Shown here one piece after another: positions 26,638-37,012 of a stretch of 64,000 bases of DNA; position 1 is the first letter of the stretch, and the number at the start of each line of letters is the position of its first letter. Both the position numbers and the translations under genes were made by a program. This DNA comes from Streptomyces sp. NRRL WC-3742 (GTDB lineage Bacteria; Actinomycetota; Actinomycetes; Streptomycetales; Streptomycetaceae), in NCBI RefSeq assembly GCF_000720635.1, contig NZ_JOCF01000047.1, positions 48,096 through 112,095 on the forward strand, in the 5' to 3' direction. The notes below the pieces were generated by a model. The model did no database searches. It was not told the DNA's origin and saw only the letters and a list, made by a program, of their open reading frames with translations.

Positions 26638-27233
26638 TCGCGGGGTGCGAGGGCCCGGAGCGCGGCGTCGACCAAGCGGTCGGCGTGGGCGTGGGTGAGC
26701 GGGCCGAGGTGGTGGATCCAGCGGTAGTGCAGGGGGCCGTAGAGGAGTTCGACGGCGAGGTCCAGGTCGGTGTCGGGGGCGAGCTGGCCGGCCGTACGGG
26801 CGCTGCGCAGGCGGTCGCGGGTGGCTTCCAGGAGCGGTTCGAGCAGGCGGGTGTGGTACTCGGCGCGCAGGGCCGGGTCGTTGACGACCTCGGTGGTGAT
26901 GGCCCGGTAGGTGCGGTCGAGGGCGGGGTCGGTGAGTTCGTCGACGGTGGGGCGCAGGACGGCCCGCAGGTCGGCGGCGAGGTCGCCGGTGTCGGGGAGG
27001 GCGAGGCTGCCGTCGCGCTCGTTGACGGCGAGGAAGGCGTCGAAGACGACCGCGCCCTTGGAGGGCCACCAGCGGTAGATGGTCTGCTTGCCGACGCCGG
27101 CGCGGGCGGCGATCGCCTCGATGGTGAGCTTGGCGTAGCCGGTCTCGGTGACGAGTTCGGCGGCGGCGGCGAGGACGGCGGCGCGTGAGCGTTCGCTGCG
27201 GCGGGCGGGGTCGGGGGGTCTCTGGTCGGCCAT
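26634..27233 (-). CDS. TetR-family repressor of the divergent glycosyltransferase
   Basis: 199-residue TetR regulator. The N-terminal DNA-binding domain (RAAVLAAAAELVTETGYAKL, ARAGVGKQTIYRWWPSKGAV) is canonical; the C-terminal ligand domain matches the TetR_C type with RAITTEVVNDPALRAEY and LLYGPLHYRW. ATG 27233 (MADQRPPDP) is chosen over ATG 27395, which would cross the promoter and operator. The stop codon TAG comes from the right inverted repeat of the MITE-like element, so the original C-terminus may have been slightly different. It is divergent from the glycosyltransferase gene, with a near-ideal operator between them. Confidence 0.9.
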   Translation of the reverse strand: MADQRPPDPARRSERSRAAVLAAAAELVTETGYAKLTIEAIAARAGVGKQTIYRWWPSKGAVVFDAFLAVNERDGSLALPDTGDLAADLRAVLRPTVDELTDPALDRTYRAITTEVVNDPALRAEYHTRLLEPLLEATRDRLRSARTAGQLAPDTDLDLAVELLYGPLHYRWIHHLGPLTHAHADRLVDAALRALAPRD

Positions 27234-27255
27234 GGGAAAAATACTAGGCGAAGCG

Positions 27256-27308
27256 GCGAGACGGAACGTATTGTCTTGTCCCGAACCGACGAGACGGATC
27301 GTCTCGTC
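27256..27308. promoter_or_regulatory. TetR operators in the divergent promoter
   Basis: A perfect inverted repeat (GACGAGACG, 3-bp spacer GAT, CGTCTCGTC) occupies 27288-27308. A second, degenerate copy with the same GAGAC/GTCTTGTC half-sites lies at about 27256-27280 over a TATTGT that could be a -10 box. Confidence 0.75.
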
Positions 27309-27333
27309 TCTCCAGCGATCCCGGAGGTGCCCC

Positions 27334-28530
27334 ATGACCCGACCCCGCCCCGCCCACGTCCTGATGGTCTCCGTCCCGGCCCACGGCCACGTCAACCCGA
27401 GCCTGGCCGTGATCGCCGAGCTGGTCGCCCGGGGCCACCGGGTCAGCTACGTCAACGACCCCTCCTTCCGGGAGCTCGTCGAGTCCACCGGCGCCGAGTT
27501 CGTCCCGTACGGGACGAAGCTCCCCTTCGCCGAGGATCCGTCGGCCTGGCCGGCGGACCCGGTGGGCATCCAGGAGGTGTTCCTCGACGACGCGCTGGCG
27601 ATGTGGCCCGTCCTGCTGGAGCGCTTCGGCGGGGAGGACCGCCCGGACGTGGTGCTCTGCGACATCGCGGGCTACGCCGGCCGGGTGCTCGGCGAACGGC
27701 TGGGCGTACCGGTGGTGCAGCTGTCCCCGACGTACGTCGGCTGGGAGGGCTTCGAGCAGGACCTCCCGGAGATCGTGAACGCCGTCCGCGCGGCGCCCGG
27801 CGGAGCCGCGCACTACCGGCGCTTCGCCGATTGGCTGGCCGGGGCCGGTGCCGTCCAGCGCGATGTGGACGCGTTCAAGTCGCGGCCCGAGCGGGCGATC
27901 GCGCTCGTCCCGCGCGCCCTGCAGCCCCATGCGGACCGGGTGGACGGGCGCAGGATCTCCTTCGTCGGGCCCTGCTTCGGCGACCGCGCCCACCAGGGGG
28001 AGTGGAAGCGGCCGGACGGCGCGGAGAAGGTGCTGCTGGTCTCGCTGGGCTCGGCGTTCACCCACCAGCCCGCCTTCTACCGGGCCTGTGTGGAGGCGTT
28101 CGGTGCGCTTCCCGGCTGGCACACGGTGCTGCAGATCGGCAGGCACACGGATCTCGCGGAGCTCGGCGAGCTGCCGCCGGGTGTGGAGGTGCACCGCTGG
28201 GTGCCGCAGCTGTCGGTGCTCGCCCAGGCGGACGCCTTCGTCACCCACGCGGGCATGGGCGGCTCCAGCGAGGGGCTGTTCCACGCCGTGCCGATGATCG
28301 CCGTGCCGCAGGGGGCCGACCAGTTCGCCAACGCGGACGCCCTGGTGGCGCTCGGCGTCGCCCGTCGGCTGGAGGTCGGGGCCTCTCCGGAGGCGCTGCG
28401 GGCCGCGCTGCTGGAGCTGGTCGGCGATCCGGCGGTGGCGGAGCGGCTGGCGGCGCTGTCGGCCGCCGGGCGGGCGGAGGGCGGCACGGCCCGGGCGGCG
28501 GACCTGATCGAGGCCGAACTGGGGAGGTGA
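27334..28530 (+). CDS. macrolide-type UDP-glycosyltransferase (MGT family)
   Basis: 398-residue GT-B fold glycosyltransferase (GT1) like the macrolide-inactivating OleD/Mgt enzymes. The N-terminal acceptor domain begins VLMVSVPAHGHVNPSLAVI, with the catalytic-His turn AHGHVNP; the C-terminal donor domain has RWVPQLSVLAQADAFVTHAG, GGSSEGLFHAVPMIAVPQ and the sugar-contacting GADQFANAD. ATG 27334 is preceded by CGGAGG. It is controlled by the divergent TetR gene, whose ligand may be the same drug. Self- or cross-resistance by glucosylating a macrolide is the likely role; a tailoring role in biosynthesis is less likely because no biosynthetic genes are near. Confidence 0.9.
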   Translation: MTRPRPAHVLMVSVPAHGHVNPSLAVIAELVARGHRVSYVNDPSFRELVESTGAEFVPYGTKLPFAEDPSAWPADPVGIQEVFLDDALAMWPVLLERFGGEDRPDVVLCDIAGYAGRVLGERLGVPVVQLSPTYVGWEGFEQDLPEIVNAVRAAPGGAAHYRRFADWLAGAGAVQRDVDAFKSRPERAIALVPRALQPHADRVDGRRISFVGPCFGDRAHQGEWKRPDGAEKVLLVSLGSAFTHQPAFYRACVEAFGALPGWHTVLQIGRHTDLAELGELPPGVEVHRWVPQLSVLAQADAFVTHAGMGGSSEGLFHAVPMIAVPQGADQFANADALVALGVARRLEVGASPEALRAALLELVGDPAVAERLAALSAAGRAEGGTARAADLIEAELGR

Positions 28531-28540
28531 GGGCGCACTC

Positions 28541-28570
28541 GAGGGGCGTCGAGGGGCGTCGAGGGGCCTC
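28541..28570. repeat. tandem 10-bp repeat after the glycosyltransferase gene
   Basis: GAGGGGCGTC twice and GAGGGGCCTC once, head to tail, in the spacer before hutH. Confidence 0.7.
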
Positions 28571-28657
28571 GGGGTGCGGGGCAGGGCCGGGGCGGCGGAG
28601 AATCCGGATGGCGGGCACCTGTTGTCATATCTTCATTCACCTGATGTGATGATGCAT

Positions 28658-30241
28658 ATGGATATGCACAGTGCTGTGGCCCCCGACGCTCCGCTGGTCC
28701 TGGTCGGCAAGGCCGACGTCAGTGCGGAGGACGTGCTCGCCGTGGCCCGGGGCAACGCCCGGGTCGAGATCGGCCCCGACGCGCTCGCCGAGATGGCGGC
28801 CGCCCGCGCGCGGATCGACGCCCTCGCGGCCGAACCGCGCCCCGTCTACGGCGTGTCCACCGGCTTCGGTGCGCTCGCCGTTCGCCACATCAGCCCCGAG
28901 CTGCGCGCCCAGCTCCAGCGCTCGCTGGTGCGCTCGCACGCGGCCGGGATGGGCCCGGCCGTCGAGCGCGAGGTCGTCCGCGCGCTGGTGTTCCTGCGGA
29001 TGAAGACCCTGGCCTCCGGCCGCACCGGCGTACGGCCGCTGGTCGCGCAGACCATGGCCGCCGTGCTCAACGCCGGTATCACCCCGGTGGTGCGGGAGTT
29101 CGGCTCCCTCGGCTGCTCCGGCGACCTCGCGCCGCTGTCGCACTGCGCCCTGGTGCTGATGGGCGAGGGCGTGGCCACCGGCCCCGACGGCGTGGAGAAG
29201 CCCGCCGCCGAACTGCTCGCCGCCGCCGGCATCGAGCCGGTCGAGCTGCTGGAGAAGGAGGGCCTGGCCCTCATCAACGGCACCGACGGCATGCTCGGCA
29301 TGCTGGTGATGGCCATCGCCGACCTGGCCCGGCTGTTCACCACCGCCGACATCACCGCCGCCATGACCCTGGAGGCGCTGCTCGGCACCGACAAGGTGCT
29401 CGCCCCCGAGCTCCACGCCCCGATCCGCCCGCACCCCGGCCAGGCGCTCAGCGCCGCCAACATGCTGGCGGTGCTCAAGGGCTCCGGCCTCACCGGCCAC
29501 CACCAGGACGACGCGCCCCGCGTCCAGGACGCCTACTCCATCCGCTGCGCCCCGCAGGTCGCCGGCGCGGGCCGCGACACCCTCGCCCACGCCCAGCTGG
29601 TCGCCTCCCGCGAGCTGGCCGCCTCCGTGGACAACCCGGTGGTGCTGCCGGACGGCCGGGTGGAGTCCAACGGCAACTTCCACGGCGCCCCGGTCGCGTA
29701 CGTGCTGGACTTCCTCGCCATCGCCGCCGCCGACCTCGGCTCCATCTCCGAGCGGCGCACCGACCGGCTGCTCGACAAGGCCCGCTCGCACGGCCTGCCG
29801 GCCTTCCTGGCCGACGACCCGGGCGTGGACTCCGGCCTGATGATCGCCCAGTACACCCAGGCGGCGCTGGTCAGCGAGAACAAGCGGCTCGCCGTCCCGG
29901 CCTCGGTCGACTCGATCCCCTCCTCCGCGATGCAGGAGGACCACGTGTCGATGGGCTGGTCGGCGGCCCGCAAGCTGCGCCAGGCCGTGGACAACCTCGG
30001 CCGCATCCTCGCCGTCGAGCTCACCGCCTCCGCCCGCGCGCTGGAGATCCGCCAGCAGGCGGACGCGGCCGGCGGGATCGCCCCGGCCACGGCGGCCGCG
30101 ATGGCCGCCGCCCGCGAGGCGGGGGTCGGCGGCGCCGGCCGCGACCGCTTCCTCTCGCCGGACCTGGAGGCCGCCGCCGCGCTGGTCGCCTCGGGCGAGC
30201 TGGTGCGCGCCGTCGAGAAGGTCACCGGGCCGCTGGCCTGA
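28658..30241 (+). CDS. hutH: histidine ammonia-lyase
   Basis: First enzyme of histidine degradation, removing ammonia to give urocanate. The 527-residue protein (from ATG 28658, MDMHS) has VYGVSTGFGALA at the N-terminus, the MIO-forming Ala-Ser-Gly equivalent region GSLGCSGDLAPLSH, NGTDGMLGML, and SSVDNPVV-type sequence (ASVDNPVVLPDGR), plus QYTQAALVSENKRLAVP. The MIO triad reads C-S-G here (GCSGDL) instead of ASG, as in other Streptomyces HutH. Several ATGs precede 28658 (28649, 28652); no ribosome site is visible, and a leaderless transcript is possible. The other hut genes follow 2.5 kb downstream on the same strand. Confidence 0.93.
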   Translation: MDMHSAVAPDAPLVLVGKADVSAEDVLAVARGNARVEIGPDALAEMAAARARIDALAAEPRPVYGVSTGFGALAVRHISPELRAQLQRSLVRSHAAGMGPAVEREVVRALVFLRMKTLASGRTGVRPLVAQTMAAVLNAGITPVVREFGSLGCSGDLAPLSHCALVLMGEGVATGPDGVEKPAAELLAAAGIEPVELLEKEGLALINGTDGMLGMLVMAIADLARLFTTADITAAMTLEALLGTDKVLAPELHAPIRPHPGQALSAANMLAVLKGSGLTGHHQDDAPRVQDAYSIRCAPQVAGAGRDTLAHAQLVASRELAASVDNPVVLPDGRVESNGNFHGAPVAYVLDFLAIAAADLGSISERRTDRLLDKARSHGLPAFLADDPGVDSGLMIAQYTQAALVSENKRLAVPASVDSIPSSAMQEDHVSMGWSAARKLRQAVDNLGRILAVELTASARALEIRQQADAAGGIAPATAAAMAAAREAGVGGAGRDRFLSPDLEAAAALVASGELVRAVEKVTGPLA

Positions 30242-30249
30242 GTCCGTCC

Positions 30250-30279
30250 GTGGGACGGCTGGGCGTGGGACGGCTGGGC
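30250..30279. repeat. perfect 15-bp tandem duplication
   Basis: GTGGGACGGCTGGGC occurs twice head to tail in the short space between convergent hutH and a membrane-protein gene. Confidence 0.8.
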
Positions 30280-30284
30280 CGTGC

Positions 30285-30710
30285 TCAGTCCCAGTCGTCC
30301 CGCGAGCGGGGCTCCTCGCGGCGGTTGCCGAAGGCGGCGGCGAAGTTGATCCCGACGATGCCGGCCCAGCAGGCCAGCAGGCCCGCGAAGCCGCCGCTGC
30401 CGGGGCTGCTCGCGATGGCCGTCAGCGGGATGCCGAACACCATCGAGGCGATCGCCAGCCGGGTGCCGGGGCGGCCCTGGCTCCAGCTGCGGCGGCGCGG
30501 GCGGTCGTGGGGGTGGCCGTGGTGGCGGCGGGACGGTCCGTAGTCGTCCATCCGGTCGGCGACCGCGTTCTCGACCCGGGCGTCCAGACGGGAGTCGAGG
30601 CGCTTCATGAAGGAGTCGACCAGCTCGTCCTCGTACTCCTTGCCCAGCTCCTTGCGGGCCTGCAGGGTGGCGTTGAGGTCACGGCGAAGTTCGTCCTGAC
30701 GGGTGTCCAT
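30285..30710 (-). CDS. small membrane protein of unknown function
   Basis: 141-residue protein. The first 75 residues are charged and helical, probably a coiled coil (MDTRQDELRRDLNATLQARK, then VDSFMKRLDSRLDARVENAV); a basic His/Arg stretch follows, and the C-terminus has two hydrophobic segments (RLAIASMVFGIPLTAIASS, GFAGLLACWAGIVGINFAAAFG). ATG 30710 is chosen; a GTG at 30746 would add 12 residues. It is convergent with hutH and divergent from the RpiR-type regulator. No function can be given. Confidence 0.75.
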   Translation of the reverse strand: MDTRQDELRRDLNATLQARKELGKEYEDELVDSFMKRLDSRLDARVENAVADRMDDYGPSRRHHGHPHDRPRRRSWSQGRPGTRLAIASMVFGIPLTAIASSPGSGGFAGLLACWAGIVGINFAAAFGNRREEPRSRDDWD

Positions 30711-30921
30711 GTCGCCAGCCTGGGGCCGTGGTTGGACATGGTCCACCCCTTCGCGGGGGGAATCCGGGCGGGATCAGGGTGAAATCAGGGTCACCCCCGA
30801 GACGCCTCCGCCCCTTCGGGCCGTCCCACCGGCCGTCCCGTCGTACGAGACGTTTTTGCCAGGGAAGGCGTGCTGCTGCACAGTCGTCGTCCAACCGCAC
30901 GCATCCGGAGGTACCGCGCTG

Positions 30922-31791
30922 ATGACCGCCACCGACGAGGCCGGCACCGTAGGGCCCTCCGCCCGCCTGCTCCAGCTCTTCGAAGGCCACCGGCTGACCC
31001 CCACCCAGCGCCGCATCGCGCACTCCCTCGTCCGGCACGCCACCGAGGCGCCGTTCCTGTCGAGCGTCGAGGTCGCCGAACTCGCCGGGGTCAGCCAGCC
31101 CTCCGTCACCCGCTTCGCCGTCGCCCTCGGCTACGACGGCTACCCGGCGCTGCGCAGGCAGCTGCGCGAACTCGGCGTGGGCGAGCAGGCCGCGCCCGAG
31201 ACCCCGGACGACACGATGCGCAACGAGCACCAGCAGGCCGTGCTCGCCGAGATCGAGCACCTGCGCCACCTCGCCGAACTCCTCGCCGACCCCGAGCCGA
31301 TCATCCGCGCCGCGCGGCTGCTCGCCGCCTCCCGCCCGCTGCCCGTCCTCGGGCTGCGCGCCGCCTCGGCGCAGGCGCGCGGCTTCGCGTACTTCGCCGC
31401 CAAGGTGCACCCGGACGTACGGCTGCTCGACGAGGGCGGCAGCATGCTCGCCGACCGGTTGGAACAGGCCACCGCGGCGGGGGCGACGGCGCTGCTCTGC
31501 TTCGCGCTGCCGCGCTACCCGCGGGAGCTGATGGACGCGCTGGCGGTGGCCCGGGACTGCGGGCTGACGGTGCTCACCGTCGCCGACAGCGCCTTCGCGC
31601 CCGTCGCCAAGATGTCCGACCTGATGCTGCCGGCGGCGGTCGGCACCGGGCTGGTCTTCGACACCGCCTGCGCGCCGATGATGCTCGGTCGGGTTCTGCT
31701 GCAGACCATGTGCGACGAACTCCCGGGCGCGGAGGCCCGGTTGGAGGCGGTCGAGCAGGCGGCGGCGGCGCGGGGATTGTTCCTGGAGTAG
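30922..31791 (+). CDS. MurR/RpiR-family regulator
   Basis: 289-residue regulator with an N-terminal helix-turn-helix of the RpiR type (LTPTQRRIAHSLVRHATEA, VAELAGVSQPSVTRFAVALG) and a C-terminal SIS domain (VLGLRAASAQARGFAYFAAK, TALLCFALPRYPRELMDALA, TVADSAFAPVAKMSD) that would bind a phosphorylated or acidic small effector. ATG 30922 has CCGGAGG upstream. It is bracketed by hutH and hutU, so control of histidine utilisation is the natural guess, but the SIS domain normally senses sugar phosphates and no shared operator was identified. Confidence 0.87.
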   Translation: MTATDEAGTVGPSARLLQLFEGHRLTPTQRRIAHSLVRHATEAPFLSSVEVAELAGVSQPSVTRFAVALGYDGYPALRRQLRELGVGEQAAPETPDDTMRNEHQQAVLAEIEHLRHLAELLADPEPIIRAARLLAASRPLPVLGLRAASAQARGFAYFAAKVHPDVRLLDEGGSMLADRLEQATAAGATALLCFALPRYPRELMDALAVARDCGLTVLTVADSAFAPVAKMSDLMLPAAVGTGLVFDTACAPMMLGRVLLQTMCDELPGAEARLEAVEQAAAARGLFLE

Positions 31792-31849
31792 GGGCCGGGG
31801 GAGTACTCGTCACAAACCCGGGCATCCCCTACAGCAGGGGGTGCCGCCC

Positions 31850-32203
31850 ATGCGCGTGATCCATGAGATGAAGTTCGTCGCCCGCCTGGCCTCGGGTGTC
31901 GACGAATGGTCCTGCCCCACCTGCGGCCGCCGCGTCACCCTGCGGCGGCTGCCCGAACCCGAACTGACCGTCCTCGACCCGGGCGACGACTCCGCCGTCC
32001 ACGTCGGCGTCATCGAACCCGCCGCCGGAGCCGGTGCCGGCGTCGGCCCGGACGCCGGCACCGCCTCGGCCACCGCCGAGAAGTACGGCCTCGGCCCCGT
32101 CCAGAACGTCCCCCGCCCACCGTCCCCGCCCGCCCCCAACACGGCCGACCGCCGCTGGCTCGCCGAGATCGGCATCGACTGGGACGGCGACGCCGCGGCG
32201 TGA
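31850..32203 (+). CDS. zinc-ribbon hypothetical protein
   Basis: 117-residue protein. Residues near 22-27 give a CPTCGRR half zinc ribbon (only one CxxC, so metal binding is uncertain), followed by a Pro/Ala/Gly-rich middle that is probably disordered and a conserved-looking tail (NTADRRWLAEIGIDWDGD). ATG 31850 is chosen because AGGGG lies 9 nt upstream; GTG 31841 is an alternative. It lies between the RpiR-type regulator and the Uma2 remnant. I do not recognise a family. Confidence 0.6.
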   Translation: MRVIHEMKFVARLASGVDEWSCPTCGRRVTLRRLPEPELTVLDPGDDSAVHVGVIEPAAGAGAGVGPDAGTASATAEKYGLGPVQNVPRPPSPPAPNTADRRWLAEIGIDWDGDAAA

Positions 32204-32204
32204 C

Positions 32205-32572
32205 TCAGCCGCGCGGCGCGTACAGAGGAAGACCGGAGGTGTCCAGCTCGGCGGGTAGCGGCGAGGGCAGCGGGACGGGCTTGCCGTACTTGCCGTGCAG
32301 GACGCCCTGGTACTCGCCGTCGCGGGGGTGGGTGTGGAGAGTCCAGACCCCCTTGCGGGGATCGACGGCGAGAAGCACTGGCACGCCCGCGACCGCGTAC
32401 CAGCTGGTCTCGGCAGCAATGAGACTGGTGCGCCGGTCCCCGCGTGCTTGCCGCGAGGAGTCGGGGACATCACCAGGGTTCCACCGATGATCTGGACGCG
32501 TAGGCCCGTGCTCCGCTCGATCTCCTCTGCCACCTCCCGGAGTCTGCCGGGCCGCACGCCGATGGCCGTCAT
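32205..32572 (-). pseudogene. Uma2-family (DUF820) endonuclease remnant
   Basis: Two pieces of one Uma2-type protein lie in different frames. The N-terminal piece from ATG 32572 reads VRPGRLREVAEEIERSTGLR, then IIGGTLVMSPTPRGKHAGT, ending about 32435. The C-terminal piece in another frame reads ETSWYAVAGVPVLLAVDPRK and HTHPRDGEYQGVLHGKYGKP to the stop at 32205. About 75 central residues with the PD-(D/E)XK active site are missing at the junction. So it is an internally deleted, frameshifted relic. It is the only gene between the RpiR-side genes and hutU in opposite orientation. Confidence 0.82.
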
Positions 32573-32701
32573 CGTGTTCTCCGCTCCCTGGAACTGGGCC
32601 GAGTGGCTGGTGTTCGCCGGGTTCAGGCCAACGCGCCAAGTCGGCCGGTGCCGTTGCTGATCGGATTGTTCCGGGGTCTGGTCGAAAGTGCCTTGTTTAG
32701 T

Positions 32702-32745
32702 TATATTCAATCGAACCAAGTCTGAATGAATTCATCCGCAGGAGG
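32702..32745 (+). promoter_or_regulatory. hutU promoter region and ribosome-binding site
   Basis: An AT-rich patch unusual for this DNA contains TATATT (32702-32707), a good -10 match; no convincing -35 box is visible. CAGGAGG just before 32746 sits 7 nt upstream of the hutU ATG and decides its start. Confidence 0.5.
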
Positions 32746-32752
32746 CCGGGAC

Positions 32753-34416
<1,664 letters not shown>

Positions 34417-34420
<4 letters not shown>

Positions 34421-35619
34421 CCGCTTCGTTCAACGAGATGTGGGCGGAGCTGCTCCCCGTGGGCCGCTCCGCCTCCTCCGGCGGCTACCGCCGCTTCGCC
34501 TGGAACTCCGCCGACGCCGAGTGCCGCGCCTGGTTCGAGCAGCAGGCCCGCGGCCGCGGCCTGACGTACGAGCTCGACCGCAACGGCAACCAGTGGGCCT
34601 GGCTGGGCGACCCGAAGGGCGAGGGCGCGATCGTCACCGGCTCGCACCTGGACTCCGTCCCGGACGGCGGCGCCTTCGACGGCCCGCTCGGCGTGGTCTC
34701 CTCCTTCGCCGCCCTGGACGAACTGCGCGGCCGCGGCGCGGAGTTCAGCAAGCCCCTGGCGATCGTCAACTTCGGCGACGAGGAGGGCGCCCGCTTCGGC
34801 GTGGCCTGCATCGGCTCCCGCCTCACCTCCGGCGTACTCGGCCGCGAGCAGGCGTACGAGCTGCGCGACGCGGACGGCCTGCGGCTGCCCGACGCCATGG
34901 AGAAGGCCGGCTACGACCCCACCGCCCTCGGCGCGGACGAGGAGCGCCTCGCCCGGATCGGCGCCTTCGTCGAACTCCACGTCGAGCAGGGCCGCTACCT
35001 CACCGAAGGGCAGCCCGTCGGCGTCGCCAGCGCGATCTGGCCGCACGGCCGCTGGCGGTTCGACTTCCACGGCGAGGCCAACCACGCCGGCACCACCCGG
35101 ATCGAGGACCGCCGCGACCCGATGCTGACCTTCGCCAACACGGTGCTCGCCGCCCGCAAGAAGGCCAAGCTCGCGGGCGCGCTCGCCACCTTCGGCAAGG
35201 TCGCCGTCGAGCCCAACGGCACCAACGCCATCGCCTCCCTCGTACGCGGCTGGCTGGACTCCCGGGCCGCCGACGAGGCCACCCTCACTTCGCTGGTCAC
35301 CGAGATCGAGCAGGCCGCCGCCGAGCGCGGCGAACGCGACGGCGTCCGTGTCGAGCTGACCCGCGAGTCCTACACCCCGGTGGTGGACTTCGACGGCCCG
35401 CTGCGCGACCGCCTCGCCAAACTGCTCGACGCCCCGGTACTGCCCACCGGCGCGGGACACGACGCGGGCATCCTGGCCTCGGTCATCCCGACCGCCATGC
35501 TGTTCGTGCGCAACCCCACCGGCGTCTCCCACTCCCCGGCCGAACACGCCGAGGAGGCCGACTGCCTCGCCGGGGTCGCCGCCCTCGCCGACGTACTGGA
35601 GGACCTGGCGTGCCACTGA
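34417..35619 (+). CDS. M20-family amidohydrolase of the hut operon
   Basis: 400-residue zinc peptidase/amidohydrolase of the allantoate amidohydrolase/carbamoylase type. Metal ligands are visible in [20 protein letters not shown] (His, Asp), [11 protein letters not shown] (Glu-Glu), [10 protein letters not shown] (His) and the C-terminal [18 protein letters not shown] (His). The dimerisation segment [18 protein letters not shown] is intact. GTG 34417 overlaps hutU by 4 nt and the stop overlaps hutF by 10 nt, so it is firmly in the hut operon. Database names would be allantoate amidohydrolase; since HutF makes N-formylglutamate and no HutG is present, I infer that it deformylates N-formylglutamate. 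Confidence 0.88.
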
Positions 35620-36983
35620 CCTCGCACGTGACCTCGCACGTGAGCTACTGGGCCGAGTACGCCTGGCTGCCGGGCCGGGGCGGCCCGGCGGTCGAGCGCG
35701 ACGTACTGATCGCCACCGGCCCCGGCGGCCGGATCGTCAGTGTCACCGCCGACTCCGGGCCGTGTCCGTCCGGGGCCGTCCGACTGGGCGGGCTGGCGCT
35801 GCCCGGCCAGGCGAACGCCCACTCCCACGCCTTCCACCGGGCGCTGCGCGGGCACGTCCAGGTCGGCTCGGGCACCTTCTGGACGTGGCGGGACACCATG
35901 TACCGCTTCGCCGGCACCCTCGACCCGGACTCGTACCTGGAGCTGGCCACCGCCGTCTACGCGGAGATGGCGCTCGCCGGGATCACGGCGGTGGGGGAGT
36001 TCCACTACCTGCACCATGCGCCGGGTGGGGTTCGGTACACCGATCCCAACGCGATGGGCGAGGCGCTGATCGAGGCCGCCGCCCGGGCCGGGATCCGGAT
36101 CACGCTGCTGGACACCTGCTACCTGTCGTCCGGCTTCGGTGCGGAGCCGACCAGGCCGCAGCTGCGGTTCAGCGACGGCGACGCCGAGGCGTGGGCCGTA
36201 CGGGCGGACGCGCTCAAGCCGCGCGAGCACGCCCGGATCGGCGCCGCCATCCACTCCGTGCGGGCGGTTCCGGCCGAGCAGCTGGGCACCATCGCGCGGT
36301 GGGCGGAGGAGCGGCAGGCGCCGCTGCACGTCCACCTGTCCGAGCAGACCGCCGAGAACGACGCCTGCCTCGCGGCGCACGGCGTCACCCCGACCCGGCT
36401 GCTCGCCGACCACGGGGCGCTCGGACCGCGGACGTCGGCCGTGCACGCCACGCACCTCACCGAGGAGGACGTGCGGCTGCTGGCTTCCTCCGGCACGACC
36501 ATCTGCATGTGCCCGACCACGGAACGGGACCTCGCGGACGGCATCGGGCCGGCGCGGGCACTCGCCTCGGCGGGGTGCCCGATCTCGCTGGGCAGCGACA
36601 GCCACGCGGTGATCGACCCGTGGGAGGAAGCGCGCGCCCTGGAACTGGACGAGCGGCTGCGCACCCGGACGCGCGGGCACTGGACGGCCAACGCGCTGCT
36701 GCGGGCGGGCGGCGAGGACGGGCACGCCTCGATCGGCTGGCCGGAGGCCGGGCGGATCGAGGCCGGGGCGCTCGCCGACTTCACGGTGATCGCGCTGGAT
36801 ACGGTTCGTACGGCGGGGCCGCCGGCGCGGCTCGGCGCGGAGATCGCCGTCTTCGCGGCCTCGGCGGCGGACGTACGGCACGTGGTGGTCGGCGGGCGGC
36901 AGGTCGTTCGGGACGGGGCGCACCTGCTGGTGGGCGACGTTCCGGGGGCGCTGCGGGCCTCGATCGGCGCGCTGAGCGGCTGA
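35610..36983 (+). CDS. hutF: formimidoylglutamate deiminase
   Basis: 457-residue amidohydrolase-superfamily enzyme converting N-formimidoyl-L-glutamate to N-formyl-L-glutamate and ammonia. Metal site and signature residues: QANAHSHAFHRALRG near residue 60, GEFHYLHH, the His in LHVHLSEQTAEN, VHATHLTEED and the aspartate in LGSDSHAVIDPWEEAR. GTG 35610 is chosen because GGAGGA lies 7 nt upstream; GTGs at 35628 and 35640 are alternatives created by a 12-bp tandem duplication (TGACCTCGCACG) that encodes the repeat TSHVTSHV. Use of HutF places this organism on the deiminase branch of the pathway. Confidence 0.92.
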   Translation: MPLTSHVTSHVSYWAEYAWLPGRGGPAVERDVLIATGPGGRIVSVTADSGPCPSGAVRLGGLALPGQANAHSHAFHRALRGHVQVGSGTFWTWRDTMYRFAGTLDPDSYLELATAVYAEMALAGITAVGEFHYLHHAPGGVRYTDPNAMGEALIEAAARAGIRITLLDTCYLSSGFGAEPTRPQLRFSDGDAEAWAVRADALKPREHARIGAAIHSVRAVPAEQLGTIARWAEERQAPLHVHLSEQTAENDACLAAHGVTPTRLLADHGALGPRTSAVHATHLTEEDVRLLASSGTTICMCPTTERDLADGIGPARALASAGCPISLGSDSHAVIDPWEEARALELDERLRTRTRGHWTANALLRAGGEDGHASIGWPEAGRIEAGALADFTVIALDTVRTAGPPARLGAEIAVFAASAADVRHVVVGGRQVVRDGAHLLVGDVPGALRASIGALSG

Positions 36984-37012
36984 CTCTTCAACTTACCTAG
37001 GAAGGCGCTGTC

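Noticed and set aside
27334..28530. Glycosyltransferase as part of an antibiotic biosynthesis cluster
   Set aside because: No polyketide, peptide synthetase or deoxysugar genes nearby; the divergent TetR gene fits resistance better.
30922..31791. RpiR-type gene as proven hut regulator
   Set aside because: Position is suggestive, but no shared operator was found upstream of hutH and hutU and the SIS domain usually binds sugar phosphates.
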